The position numbers and the translations under genes are program-made. The notes under the pieces are model-generated. The model was not told where the DNA came from, made no database searches, and worked only from the letters and a program-made list of their open reading frames with translations. From Lindgomyces ingoldianus (taxonomy: Eukaryota; Ascomycota; Dothideomycetes; Pleosporales; Lindgomycetaceae), in assembly GCF_010093535.1 (NCBI RefSeq), contig NW_022985162.1, positions 2,578,637-2,642,636 of the forward strand: a DNA stretch of 64,000 nucleotides. The letters are read 5' to 3'. Of this stretch, positions 1-11,200 are shown one piece after another; positions within the stretch are counted from its first letter, which is position 1, and every line of letters starts with the position of its first letter.

Positions 1-318
1 AACGGAAGACATAGCCAGCAGAATCGATATGTAGGAAGTTCAGGGGAGGGAGACGGTAAAACAGCATGCTAATGTATTATTGTCTTCCATGTAATCCCTC
101 CCATGAGTGAGAATAGAATCTGTCTGAGTATACACATCTCCGGTCTCCAGTCTAATCACTTAAACTCTCTACCCATTCAGACATGATAGAACTTCTCCCG
201 TCCTTTTGCCGCTCTTAGGCAGCAACATCCCCGGGACCTCCTCCACCCCTACCCTCCCCATCATCCTTCGGGCCAGCTACCACCAATTAGCCATTATACA
301 GAAAGCAAATGGACATAC
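1..318. other. Intergenic, no gene seen
   Basis: No open frame of useful length and no RNA gene is visible. The stretch lies 3' of the minus-strand gene that ends at 319 and probably holds its 3' UTR. The pyrimidine-rich stretch near 330-380 already belongs to the low-complexity C-terminus of that gene. Confidence 0.5.
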
Positions 319-750
319 TTACCACCATTCATCCCCCCATTCCCCCCCTTCCCCTCTCTCTGACTCTCCTCCCCTACCGAAATAATCAACATATTTCCTC
401 ACCCATCTCTCCCAACACTTACCCAACAACCCCCTTATAACATCCTCCTCCCTCACAAACGCGCCCTCCCCCTCCGCATACCTCGGTACATCTGTCCCTC
501 CTACATCCACAGGCACTCGGGTCTCGGGGTCCCGCGGTGTATACCCCATTTCGAAGAAAGACCGTGCTTCTTGTCGCGTGACGAGTTGGTTCAGTCCACC
601 GTCAGTGATTAGGAAGGCGCGTTGAATCGGATTGGCTAGGAGCGCCGAGGAGCGCAGGGGGTGCGCGGTAGGAGGGGAGGAAGGAGCTGGGGAAGAGCTG
701 GAATTGGGGTTGATATTGCGGGGCGAGGGTCGTGGTGGGGAGGATGACAT
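319..750 (-). CDS. Small hypothetical fungal protein, 143 aa
   Basis: Single-exon minus-strand frame of 143 codons with a good start context. The N-terminal third (residues 1-40) is Ser/Pro-rich and probably disordered. Residues about 42-75 form a compact segment (AFLITDGGLNQLVTRQEAR) followed by a Phe/Met-Gly-Tyr patch. A second charged, helical-looking part rich in Trp, Arg and Tyr follows at about 95-125, and the tail is Gly/Glu-rich. There is no signal peptide or membrane segment. I do not recognise a named family; the middle segment looks like a conserved core rather than random translation. The function is unknown, and an additional exon cannot be excluded. Confidence 0.5.
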   Translation of the reverse strand: MSSSPPRPSPRNINPNSSSSPAPSSPPTAHPLRSSALLANPIQRAFLITDGGLNQLVTRQEARSFFEMGYTPRDPETRVPVDVGGTDVPRYAEGEGAFVREEDVIRGLLGKCWERWVRKYVDYFGRGGESERGEGGEWGDEWW

Positions 751-1465
751 TGTATTTAATGGGAATAGTTAGTGTGCTGTAGGATATAATTGATCAGGGA
801 AAGATGGGATGAATGTGGGTGTCTGTGATTGGTGGATGGAGAGAGAGTTGGGATATTATAAAACAGGCATTATATGCGAGGGGATTGGACTTGTTTTAGG
901 GGCTGTGAGGAGGCAGTGTAATTGGATTGTGCAAGGCGGATGTGAATGCCATGAGTGGCGGTGCGGTGCTTGAAGGGGACGTGGAATTGGCTGTTTGGAG
1001 GGAGGTGAATAGAAGGGGATATGTGGGTGGCAATGTGTGGAGATCGTTCGAGGGTGAGTGGGTTGAATAGAGAGAATGTGAATATAGGTATGGTTTGGGG
1101 TGTTTGTGACTGATCATGGGGGTCAATAGGATGGGAAACAAATGGTGAGTGCAGCCGGGAGAGGGTCCTAAGGCTGCAAGGGATGTGGGTGAGCGCGATA
1201 AGTGTTTGGAGAGAGGCAAAATGTGAGACGTCTTAGAATTTTCTGAAGATATAATAGGAAGGTAGCTTGGGTTAGAAGTAAGGATGAGCACATCGAAAGG
1301 GGATCGTGAAGAAGCTTGCAAATTTCTTAGAGTATGCATAGGTATGAGGCATAGACTGCATATTCTAGAAGAAATATATTTCCTCCCATTCAATCACAGG
1401 CAGACGGAATGCCTGGGGTAGCAACAACCAAGAGCCCACGGCCCGTCAAGAGGCTGTACAACCGT
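751..1465. other. Intergenic between two minus-strand genes
   Basis: This holds the promoter side of the 319-750 gene and the 3' end of the acetyltransferase gene. A 165-codon minus-strand frame at 896-1393 has a biased, His/Ser/Pro/Leu-rich translation without any domain, and I regard it as non-coding. Confidence 0.5.
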
Positions 1466-2323
1466 TCACAGAACAGCCCTCGTAGGTCGTACCATTATCT
1501 ATAAAAATTAATTAGCCAGCATCCCCAAATTTTCACGCGAATTTACTTACAATAAACGTAAACACCTCACCGCCAAATTCCCGCAAGTCAAGCTGAATAT
1601 CCTTCACGCGTTGAAAGCCAAAACGCTCGTACAACGGAGCACCCATTGGCGACGCTTCCAAGTATGCTTCCAAGTCGTTTGTATCTGCCTGGTCGCAGCC
1701 CCATTGGACGAGCATTCCGCCTGCGCCGCGGCGGTGGTGCGATGGGTGAGTAACCAGTGTTTCAAGGACTGTGAATGGAGTGGCTTTAGCATGCTGCAAA
1801 TCATAACTAAATATGCCGTTTACGAGTTTAGGAAGTGGGGGTTCTGTGAATATGAGAGAGAGTACTGACTCAAATACGGACGCGTTTGCATTATCTCGCG
1901 CTTGTTCGAATTCAGCAGTGTAAATAACTTGTTCCAGACCCCGACATTGCTCTCATCGTACGGTGTCGGGATCGTCAACCCGGCTTCAACTTCTTCCCAC
2001 GTTCTTTCCCTTCTCTTAAATATTTCGTTTCCGCCTTCTCCCACCCCTTGACCGTCTTCGCATACCAAATTCGGCGGGACAAATCCCCACTTTGAACCCG
2101 CAATCATCTCCCCAGTTTCATCATCCGTAACCTTCATGTATAGGGCGGTGCCTTTAGCGATGTCCGTGCAAATTCCCTGGGTGACGCCATCGAGCGTAGC
2201 CTGAGAGGGTTCCCGGGAATACAGTATTTTGTTTATGGTGGGCCTGAAGGTTTCATGGCGGACAGAAACGTAGAGATGGGCCTCTTCAGGGGTTAATGGG
2301 GAGACGGTGAGGTTAGATGGCAT
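1466..2323 (-). CDS. GNAT-family N-acetyltransferase, 248 aa, 3 exons
   Basis: Exons are 2323-1866, 1806-1551 and 1498-1466; introns are 59 and 52 bp and the phases agree throughout. The product is a Gcn5-related acetyltransferase, which transfers acetyl from acetyl-CoA to an amine; the substrate is unknown. Exon 2 carries the acetyl-CoA binding core: a beta-4 strand (FTVLETLVTHPSHHRRGAGG), whose R-R-G-A-G-G matches the Q/RxxGxG/A pyrophosphate loop, then the Y-E-R-F-G-F motif (APLYERFGFQRV) typical of the C-terminal half. The acceptor at TTTAG (1807) was chosen because it keeps the frame into the conserved SHYDLQHAKATP segment. The last exon is only ten codons plus stop, ending in MVRPTRAVL, a usual C-terminus for fungal members. 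No targeting signal is seen, so it is probably cytosolic. Confidence 0.85.
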
Positions 2324-5300
2324 TTGGAGGTTCAGAAGTTGCGCGGAGCACGCTATTTATGTCGCTTTTCAATTCAGAGAACGTGTCTAACGGGGTGGAT
2401 TTCAGCACAATCAGGATGAGAGGTACTAGTTTGGGGAAGGAGAAATCAAGATGCGGAAGCTTTGGGAGCCTTAGGTGACTCTTTACTCAAGACAGGGTAG
2501 GGAAATGAGTCATCAGTCACGTTTCTAGCTGGAGAATCTCGACTTCACCTTCCTTATTCGATATCACCCTTTAGTCAGCATCCATAATGCAAGAAATAAA
2601 GGCATCTGCTACATGCAAAGTGCACGGGAAGGCGACATAATTCAGGGTGAGAATACTCACGTGATTTCTGACTTCAGCAGCTAAACGCTATACCCGCGAC
2701 ATATGGATGCGTTGAGAAGCACTGCCTGCTCTAGTTAAAACATTTCCACTTCGATTTTAATAAAATGCTAGTAGTTCTTGTAACTTTTCTTGTCGACCGT
2801 TCATTGCTCCACCTGTAAGCTTGCAGGGGGAGTGAGTCATGAGAGAAGTGATGTATTGTGGACAGAGGATCCGGAGAGCTAGGTGGTTTATGTAATATGT
2901 TAGGATGCCACGCCCATGGTTGGTTGGGTAGCACATCGAAGAGCCTCGGGCTTACACACCCTCTCAGCTTTGAACATAGTAGAAACGTAGTAGCTGTTGA
3001 CATAGTATAGAGGCAGTAGTAGCCATGCGTGAGCTTTCCGCTCATCATCCATTGTTTCTAATAGTGTTTCGTCCACTGTTTCCAACAGTGTTTTGTCCAT
3101 TGTTGCCAATGATGTTTCGCCCAATGTTTCCAACGTGTTTAGTTCATTATTTCCAGCGGTGTTTCGTGAGTAGAGGCTCCGCGTAGAGCTTGAGTTTAAG
3201 CTTGATAACTAGTTCTACGCTTGCAATCTGATGCAACATCGTAGATAGAGGAGTAGGTAGATGATGTGGTAAGTGGTTGTCTTTCAAGTGTTTGGAAAGC
3301 TCAAGCGACTTAGCAGTTTAGACGCAATTATAGACAGCTCTTAGAGTCTCTGTAGTTTTGTCTTCATAAGTATCTTAAGAGATGGAGTTTTTAAGCTTTG
3401 TGTTGCGAGCACTTGGTGCATTTAATTCTTCTTAAAGTAGATCTGCTAGTTGGCATGATACAAGTAATGTTGTCGGCCAGGCGGTCGATAGCACCACCCT
3501 GAATGACCCATGAGCAGGTGGGGCAGGTGCTTCGTACGGTTGAGGGTCGTCGTGGTCGTGGAGAGTATTGCGGTCGTTAAGCAAATAACGTGCCTTCGAC
3601 GACAACATCGCCTGCACAAACGCCGGCAAGAGCCACTTCTCCGTCTGGCAAGATCTACAACACACAGGTAACTCTATCAGGCATCAAAGTTGTCCATCAG
3701 CCCAACGGTTCCGGCGGCGAGCAGATCTTCGGGGCAATAATCGCATTTGATCGTATTAGAGCTTCTCTGCTGACGGTCCACAGTTGCAACAATTATAAGA
3801 GCAAGTTCTTGACGCATGTCAGGGGTATGAAGAGTGGCTCGAAAACGGGGTTGGTACAGGATGTATGTCTTGTTAATGAGGGACTGGATGACGGGCATTT
3901 ACTAACTTCGAAACTGTTGTAAATCTGTGGAGACTGCATTCGTCCGTGGAGGGGGGAATCGGTCGGTTCGTGATGATTTTGTACCTAACCGGTCATGGGC
4001 CGGGATGCATTGTTTTAGCTTCGTTAAGGATTCCCCACTACACGCTTATCTAGAGATAGGTATCGATGCAATTCTATAGCCACTCCTTGAATCGAATTCT
4101 GTATATTGTGCGTTGGAATATCACCTTTGGATTTGCTCGTAGTCTTGACTAGCTATGTAAAGCCAATTTCGAGGAAAGGTGATGGTATGTCTAACGTGAG
4201 AAAGGCTACTGAGTTCAAGAATGTATATCACTCGGCCTGTCTACTTCTAATTAGATCCTTGAAGGCTGGAAATGTGGGACAATGTGGGAAACATGTTTCT
4301 GTATAACTAAATAAGTGCACGAAAAATCCACTGGATAGTACTGATAGAGTAGACGAGAAAAACATGCTCCATCCCATCATGCTTGTGATGAGCTAATGCA
4401 TTAGCTAAAGCGAGGGCCGGTAAAGGTTCTTACTAATAGGCCCTGAGAACTTGTATAGTGATGTGGCTATGCATCGCCGAGGTATTTGCCCATCTCCATG
4501 GCACGAATGCAATTCACAAATGCAGATGCATTATAGGAAACCCTGGAAAGAAAGGAAGTAGAACCAATAGGAGAAGGAATCTTATGTTACTACGAAATCT
4601 CCTGCCCGGAGACCTCGTCCATAACCTTGTGAAATATGTGTTATAATTTCTGCCGTCCCAGGTTGGTCGAAACATTTCGCTGTGGTTTAAAAGCAAGAAC
4701 CAGACAGTGATTTCTCATGTGGAATTGAGTAAATATTAATACAAACCACAATCTACACCATGATAAGTCTTCCCTTCATGGTCGCTTTTAGAATCTTTCT
4801 CCTCGCGGCGAATCCTTCCTCTATCAACGAGCTAGCAGGAGCTATTGGCTTACCCTTCCACGGGCGCTCCTTTGGGAGCTTCGGACCCAAGAACTCAGCA
4901 GGAATCCTGAAATCTCCTCGGGTAGTCTTACTTTCTGTAACACAAGCTGCAAGAGTGAGTATATCAAGTTACTCAGTTTTAAGCAAAGCCTCTTTCCGGA
5001 AACTTTCATTGTTACGCGCTCTCACGGAATAAACGAACCGAGAGGCTTAAGGCGGACACTGTGGCCACAGGCTATAGCGGTCACAGCAACTTGGTATTGG
5101 TGGGAAGAGCTCTGAGATATCGTACGCAAGATCTTGGCAGAAGAGCGAAGAGCGCATCTGATCTCGAATGGTATTATACACCCATAGGGGTTCAATGCAG
5201 CATTCGAAGAGGTCTAGTTCACAGAAATGTTGTGAGGGGGAAGTCGGAAAAGAAGCCGGTGTTCTAACTGCCCTATATATAGACTTCGTAAGTACCGGAA

Positions 5301-5752
5301 CCGAAGAATCTTGTAACAGCGATTTGTTAGGTTTTGGATAATAAGCTGTGTAATTTGCAGGTTGTATTCTTGGGTAATGATGGCAAGAACACCTGCTAGC
5401 TTTGAAGCTAGGTATGTCTCTCTTAGAATATCCAGACCCGAGATTCGTTAAAGCCGACAAGCCAGCTAGCTATCTTTTCTGCGAGACCACACCACGCTCG
5501 ATAGCAGTGTTGTTCTTCGACTCCCCAGCCACACTACCAATAGTCTGAGAGTGTCAGATATTGATTCTAGGAGATGGGATCCTAGCGCTCACTTACTAGT
5601 TGGCCCTCTTGTAGTTCATACTTAAATTCTTGCCCCTTGCGTCAGTGTCGTCAATCGAAAACCGTCCGCTGTGCGGAAGGTTGCTCCTTTCCCCATCTTC
5701 TTAATCGGTCTTCTTGGACTCCGCAACTCCCATGGAGCAAGAACTAATGGAT
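2324..5752. other. Gene-poor region with a minisatellite
   Basis: No supported gene. Short frames at 3590-3922 (+), 4760-5032 (+) and 5047-5460 (-) begin with Met but show no recognisable domain. The last lies downstream of the HET relic and could be its decayed C-terminal part. The only clear structure is the 24-bp tandem repeat at 3051-3166. Confidence 0.45.
3051..3166. repeat. Degenerate 24-bp minisatellite, about 5 copies
   Basis: Units begin at 3051, 3075, 3099, 3123 and 3146. The consensus is roughly ATTGTTTCCAACAGTGTTTC followed by GTCC. Units one to three are 24 bp, unit four is 23 bp and unit five is 21 bp and partial. Copies differ by 3-6 bases, so the array is old. On the minus strand it translates as repeats of the type ETVDKTLLETMD, but no gene context supports coding. 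Confidence 0.75.
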
Positions 5753-6496
5753 TTAACGCACCCGGACCCAAATGTCAATTTTATGAGCTACTCGACGCCG
5801 AATTAGGTAAGACTCCACCACACACGTCTCTGTTGATGGATTGTAGTCTGCTAGTGAAGGAACATGGTCGGCAACATCCTTCGGGTCGACCTGGTTAATG
5901 CAAAGGCTATTCATCCAAATGTTTTTAAGGCAACGACCAGCAGCTTCGACACAGGGGATACTGCATACTTCGCGAAAGTAGTTTGCTTGCGTGAGCGATT
6001 TTGCGTTGGGGAAGTAGGAGTGCGCCAGTTTGCGGCCTTGGTCTCGAATTCGGGATCAACTTCCATGAGCCAGTTGTTCTCGAATGTGCAGGAAAAGCCC
6101 AGATTTCATGCCTTTTCAGGAAAGCTCGACGGAATGATCAAAGTTTTCAGTTTTGTACTTCCATTCGTTGTCTCCAGGACAGGCGGGACTTGGCATTTTC
6201 CTCGGATATTGTGGCAGTGACGCCGGGTCCGAAATATAAGAAACAATGATATATTTCTTCGGCTTGTTACCAGATGCGAGGATACCAGTATGGATGTTTA
6301 AGAGTCGTTTCGGGGCTATCGGAGAGTTGGGCAAGGTTGTAGGGCAGGCAACATTAGACATCACTTTATGAAGAGCCTGTATCTTCGGGATAGACCTCAG
6401 CTGCGTTACCGACCGCATTTTTCCAGTGATTTTGGAACACGCACCCCTTAGCCTTGTCATGGCGACGGACAGTGCTTGGAGAGATGGTATACGCAA
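5753..6496 (-). pseudogene. Heterokaryon-incompatibility (HET) domain pseudogene
   Basis: One minus-strand frame runs from 6496 to 5753 and is broken by only two in-frame TGA codons (about 6116 and 6058). Before the stops it reads RLLNIHTGILAS followed by KKYIIVSYISDPASL, which matches the start of the HET domain (R-L-L-D-V-x-T-G, then Y-V-A-L-S-Y-x-W-G-D-P). After the stops it reads IWMNSLCINQVDPKDVADHV and PSLADYNPSTETCVV, matching the hallmark W-V-D-A-L-C-I-N-Q-x-D and the following helix of the family. HET proteins mediate non-self recognition and cell death in filamentous fungi. The Trp-Gly of the first motif is replaced (Ile-Ser), both stops interrupt the domain, and no plausible intron removes them. 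I call it a decayed copy. Confidence 0.68.
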
Positions 6497-8228
6497 GAAG
6501 AGTGAGCCCGCTGCTTAGGCGTGCCTTCGCTTATCCGTAAAGTTTCAAGAAATAGGAAAGTAGAAGTGAAGGTAGCTGGAGGCCAAATCAATTTGCACCG
6601 AAATGAAAGAATGTTGAATGGCTAGTATGGAAGAGTTACTGATCGGTGCGAAATCGTCATGGTCGCATTGAGGTGAGACAGGCGAATTGCCTCAGTGTGG
6701 CGAAGTCCGTGGCCGTGCCACACATTTTTGTTCACATCCATCCTCCCATGGCTTTGATATTTGCTTTTCGTCCATGCTCTTGTCTCTCTGAAAACCTGGA
6801 ATATGACGTTATTCTAGGGGTTATTATGCAATCTTCGCGCCCGCTCAATCCTGATCTGACAAGCTTCAAAAGAGTGTCGTCACTGGATGAAGCTACCACG
6901 CTACTTCAGAGATGCATTGTAGAACTCCAGAAGTCATTCCTGCTGTAGACTGCGGCAAGTGGTCAGCTGGATGCAAAAGAGTAGAATCTGTCCCTCAGCT
7001 GATATTAAGTCGTGAAAGGAATCTAAACTATAAATCTATCTTCTGCAATAGGAAATCCGTACGCCAAAAATGGGCAGTCTGCTCGTAATTGTCCTGAACC
7101 GAGCAAAATACATTGCCGCACGTGTTTCCAATCAGATCCTGGAAATGTTGCAGGCTTATCAAGGCTTCTGCGCCAACTCAACTTGGACGTCTCGACAGCG
7201 ATGTAGACTTCATCAATGGCTGCGTTCTCCGGCCATTCCCCATTGGCTTGGTTGATACTCGCAGTGAGTACTCGGGCTCGATAACTCCGGACGGACGGCA
7301 GGGGAGTCAGCCTGACGTTAGCTTTGCCTTTTTCTTGGTGCAACTTGTCACGATGACTCTGTTCAACCCGGGCGGAAGGGGTTCAGCGGTTGGACAGCTG
7401 GATTTCACGACCGGAACCCGACGAGAATTGACACTTCGACCCACGAGTTCTCAACGCATTCTGTGGCCTTGGGCGCGTGCGTTGGAGCACATGGAGTGCG
7501 CGGAGTCGTGGATCCTGGCGGCGCGAGGTTGCTTCTTTCTGCAGTGAACATGCCCTTCCATATCCCGCGCAAGCTACCCGGCCGGCCACAAGATGGACAT
7601 GCCGTCGCCAGCCCTATCGAATCAGGCAGTGCAGCAGTAAATTTGAGAGCGACCGGGCTGGAGGACCGAAAGAGGAGCAGAAGCCTTCTCGCGGGCTTCT
7701 TCAGCGATGACATGCGGCGTGAGCCCATCTCAGCTGACTCCCCACACGGTACTTCACGGACCGCAAAAGACATGAGCCTGAGCTGGCAGTGCAGATATGC
7801 AGGCGCTGTGGTCTGCGCTGGTCAGCGTGTCGTGTATTTTGTGCCTGGAGGAGCGGCAGTGGGTCAGCATCCATCCTCGGTACCGCCCGTCCTTCCGTGA
7901 CCGAGCCACACCAGGACTCTCCAGTGTCGTCCTCGTCGCTCTCCTCCCCCAACAACATCACATCTCGCCTCCCGTCGCCAGCAGATGTGCCCGTGTGCCG
8001 TGCGCCACAGGCACTCTCCTTCGCCGGCGAAATACACCCGCCTAGCATCTGTCCAACGACCTCGCGCCGCGTCGAGAGCGGGCTCAGTTCATCTATTTTG
8101 ACCGCCACTGTTCGGCTGGCAACGTCGCTGCGTGTCCCGGACCTCACTGTTACCCAGGCTCTCCTCCAGCGACTCACACCCAGCATGCCACAGTCGCCCC
8201 AAGCCCCCACGCCCCAGGAACACTCACC
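6497..8228. other. Intergenic and long GC-rich leader of VAC7
   Basis: Bases 6497-7350 hold no recognisable gene; a minus-strand frame at 7023-7343 is unassigned. From about 7400 the DNA becomes GC-rich, with overlapping open frames on both strands, as expected for the promoter and long 5' UTR of a regulator gene. An upstream open frame (7789-8232, +) ends in a TGA that overlaps the VAC7 ATG. Confidence 0.4.
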
Positions 8229-11200
8229 ATGACCTTTTCCCACGACGACTCCTTTCGCTCCATTACCGGCGTCCCAGAGTCTGCAGAGCCGGCAGCGAAC
8301 AGCAGCTCCCCGCAGCCTCCGATGGCTTCTCTCCGCGATACCTCAACGAATAAGGCCCAGCCACCTGCATCTGCGTCCGACAGCGGCACCCAGCCCGCCA
8401 TGCGATACCAAACGCTCAACGGATCACGCTCTTTGAATGTGTCCGGCTCGCCGTCGACGGCTAACTCGCCGCTGTCCTCACGAGACACCTCGCCTGCACG
8501 CCCGCCGCACCGCCAGCAATCAGCGTCTGGCCCGCTGCCAAAGTCAGGTCTGCGATCGCGAAAGAGCAGTGCAGACGTGAGTCCTAGCAGAGGCCCCAGT
8601 CTTGCGGGTTCAAGCACCACGATACCTTCTGCCGCAGCCATACAGCGAGCATTGTCATCCGCCAACATCCCCCAGTTACCCCCAACATCTTCATCCACAT
8701 CCTCCCAGGAACCCTCACGCGTCCCCCGACCCTTGAAGCCTGCGTCAGGCACGACATCTGGGGAGAGCACGCCCCATTGGCCTATCTCGCCACGATTAAA
8801 GTCACCCCCACCCGCCCCAGATTCTCGCTCGCGCTCACGTCAAAACTCGCTGCGCACCCAGCCAAAGAAGGCTGAATCCTCGTCCACACCCTCAATCGTC
8901 GTGCAAAGTTCTTCGCCAGCACCTGCGTCACGGATACCGGTGAAGGATGAGGGCATAGCCAGCGATCCTGAAGAGCCCGCATTGAGCATGAAAGTTTCGT
9001 CGCGAGGTGCCAGCGGTGCAGCTCCGAAGCTAGAGACTGTCCAAGAAGCGAGCCTGCCTACATCGCCGGGCTTTGACGGTTTGGACCCACCGAGGTACAA
9101 CTCTCCTCAGCGGAGTCGGTCCCTGCGCCGCTCGGCCGTGTCCAACGCCATAGCTACATCACCGAGCAGGGAAAGCCCGTTATCGCTCTTCTATGCTGAC
9201 GAATACAGTCTGCACAGCAGCACGCAATCCCGCAAGTCGTCCGACGACGAACGAAATGACGTCACGACGTCTAAAATCACTGAAGACCTCAGCGCGAAGA
9301 ACACTCGCCACCCCGAGAGCGGCAGCGACGGCGGAATCAACAAGGTTGACAACAAAGGCAAGATGCAAGAGCAGCGATCCGCCTCCACCCAGCGCTCCAA
9401 CGTCCTCCCCTCCAAAGCCTCGTTTTCCTCCCTCTCCACCATCAAGTCTCGTACCGAAGCGCCTACGCGGAACATGACGGTAGAGACAGAGACGGTACCA
9501 TCGATTGCACAAGCATCGATAAGCAATCAAGAGCGCTCGGCGTCCGGCCGCGGAGACGGCAGCCTGCGCCTGAAGCCAAGTAATGAGACAATTCGGCCAA
9601 AAAAAGAAAAATCAAAGCCAAAGCGGAAAGCACCTTCAATCAATTCTGGTACTGGTATGTCGCCTCGTGCTCATATTTCATATCACCATCACCACCCAAG
9701 TCGGCCAGACAACACCGCCGCATCGTCCTTCTCTGGGAGTCCAGTCTCGTATCGTTCGTGCGATGACCGGCGGTCGACAGCCACAATGTCACCCCCGAGC
9801 CCAGAGATGGCGATGCGGAGGCCTTCTATTCGTTCCCCCTCTTTAATATATTTATATACAAGTACTAATTCTAGCTTGCGTAAAGCTTCTTCCAAAGCAG
9901 ATGTGTTTGAAAAGAAGGTCGCCAGCGCTGTAGATGAAGCGGAATCCTCAGACTCTGACGAGACTTTCGTCTATGAATCTAACCCTGATACCCGAGCTCG
10001 ACACCATCATTCTAGGACTCCGAGCATGACTTCTATAAACAGTCTCGTCGATCCCAGAGCAGTGCTTCGAAGTGAGGCGAATAGAAATCCAAACAAGAAA
10101 ACTAGTATGAAGTTCGCGACACACTCATACAATAACCCGATTTCCGACCCTGATGCGATTGACCGTGGTGAAGGAACCAATCGAATCGGATCGGGGAGAG
10201 TCAGTGGAGGCAGCCACCATCACCACATTAGCCGTCATGGGCATGGACGAGGCACGCTCAACCATGTCATTGATAGCGACTCTTCATTCGCTCAGCCCTC
10301 GCGAGCACGAAACCCTTCTTCGCGCCAAAGTTCGCAACCGAGTAGCCCGAAATTCCACAACTTGCGGATAGGGAATGGCAACGGCGCCAAGAAAAATGGC
10401 GAATTTTCTGCTTACGATTTGGATGCCGAACATGCAGCCGATGACGAGCGAACGCCACTTATATCTGGTCGCAACGGGCGTGCCCGAACACCTCGGCGAC
10501 CCAACAGCGGTTTCCGGCCCCACGAGCGACAGCACCGTCGCAACGGCGGATGGTGCAGGAGGTTTGCCGGCTGCCTCGTACTTTCCATTCTCGTCCTCGT
10601 CTTGATCTTTAGCGCTGTGGGGTTGGTCTTTGCTTCGACCAAGCCGCTGTACGACGTCAAAGTCCGCGAGATCCAAAATGTAATTGCCAGTCAGGAAGAA
10701 ATCATGCTGGATCTTGTGGTTGATGCTATAAACCCGAATATCATCGGCGTTACGATTGCAGACATGGATGTCAACATCTTTGCCAAGAGTAAGCATGTTG
10801 GCTCCGACAAGTGGTGGCGGGAGCACGGCGGCAACCACCGCAACAAAGAAAATTGGCATCCGCTTCCTACCGTTCCCGCAGAGTCAACTACCGAGGAGAG
10901 TGTTCACATCACTAACGGGATTGACGAAGGCACAGATCCAATCTCGGATCCGGAAGTTGGAGAGCCCAGGATCATGCTACTAGGTCGCATCTTTCATTTC
11001 GATTCACCCCTCAATTTCGATGGCTCGTTCCTCAAGCGGAATATGGCCGAATCATTGGGCGAATTGCGTGTCACCAAACCGGGAAATAAAACTGAAGCTG
11101 GAGGGACAGAACGGTGGGAGGAGGTCCTACAATATCCTTTTGAACTCATTGTCAGAGGCGTATTCAAATACCAACTCCCGCTCAGCACCCGAGAACACAC

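Noticed and set aside
896..1393. 165-codon minus-strand open frame
   Set aside because: Biased His/Ser/Pro/Leu composition, no domain, lies in the spacer between two genes; judged to be chance.
4760..5032. 90-codon plus-strand frame beginning MISLPFMVAF
   Set aside because: Hydrophobic start looks like a signal peptide, but the remainder is featureless and there is no exon to continue it.
7113..7900. Several long overlapping open frames on both strands
   Set aside because: They arise from GC-rich leader sequence of VAC7, overlap each other and carry no recognisable domain.
7701..8770. Minus-strand frames of 180 and 198 codons over the VAC7 start
   Set aside because: Antisense shadows of the GC-rich Ser/Pro-coding region of VAC7.
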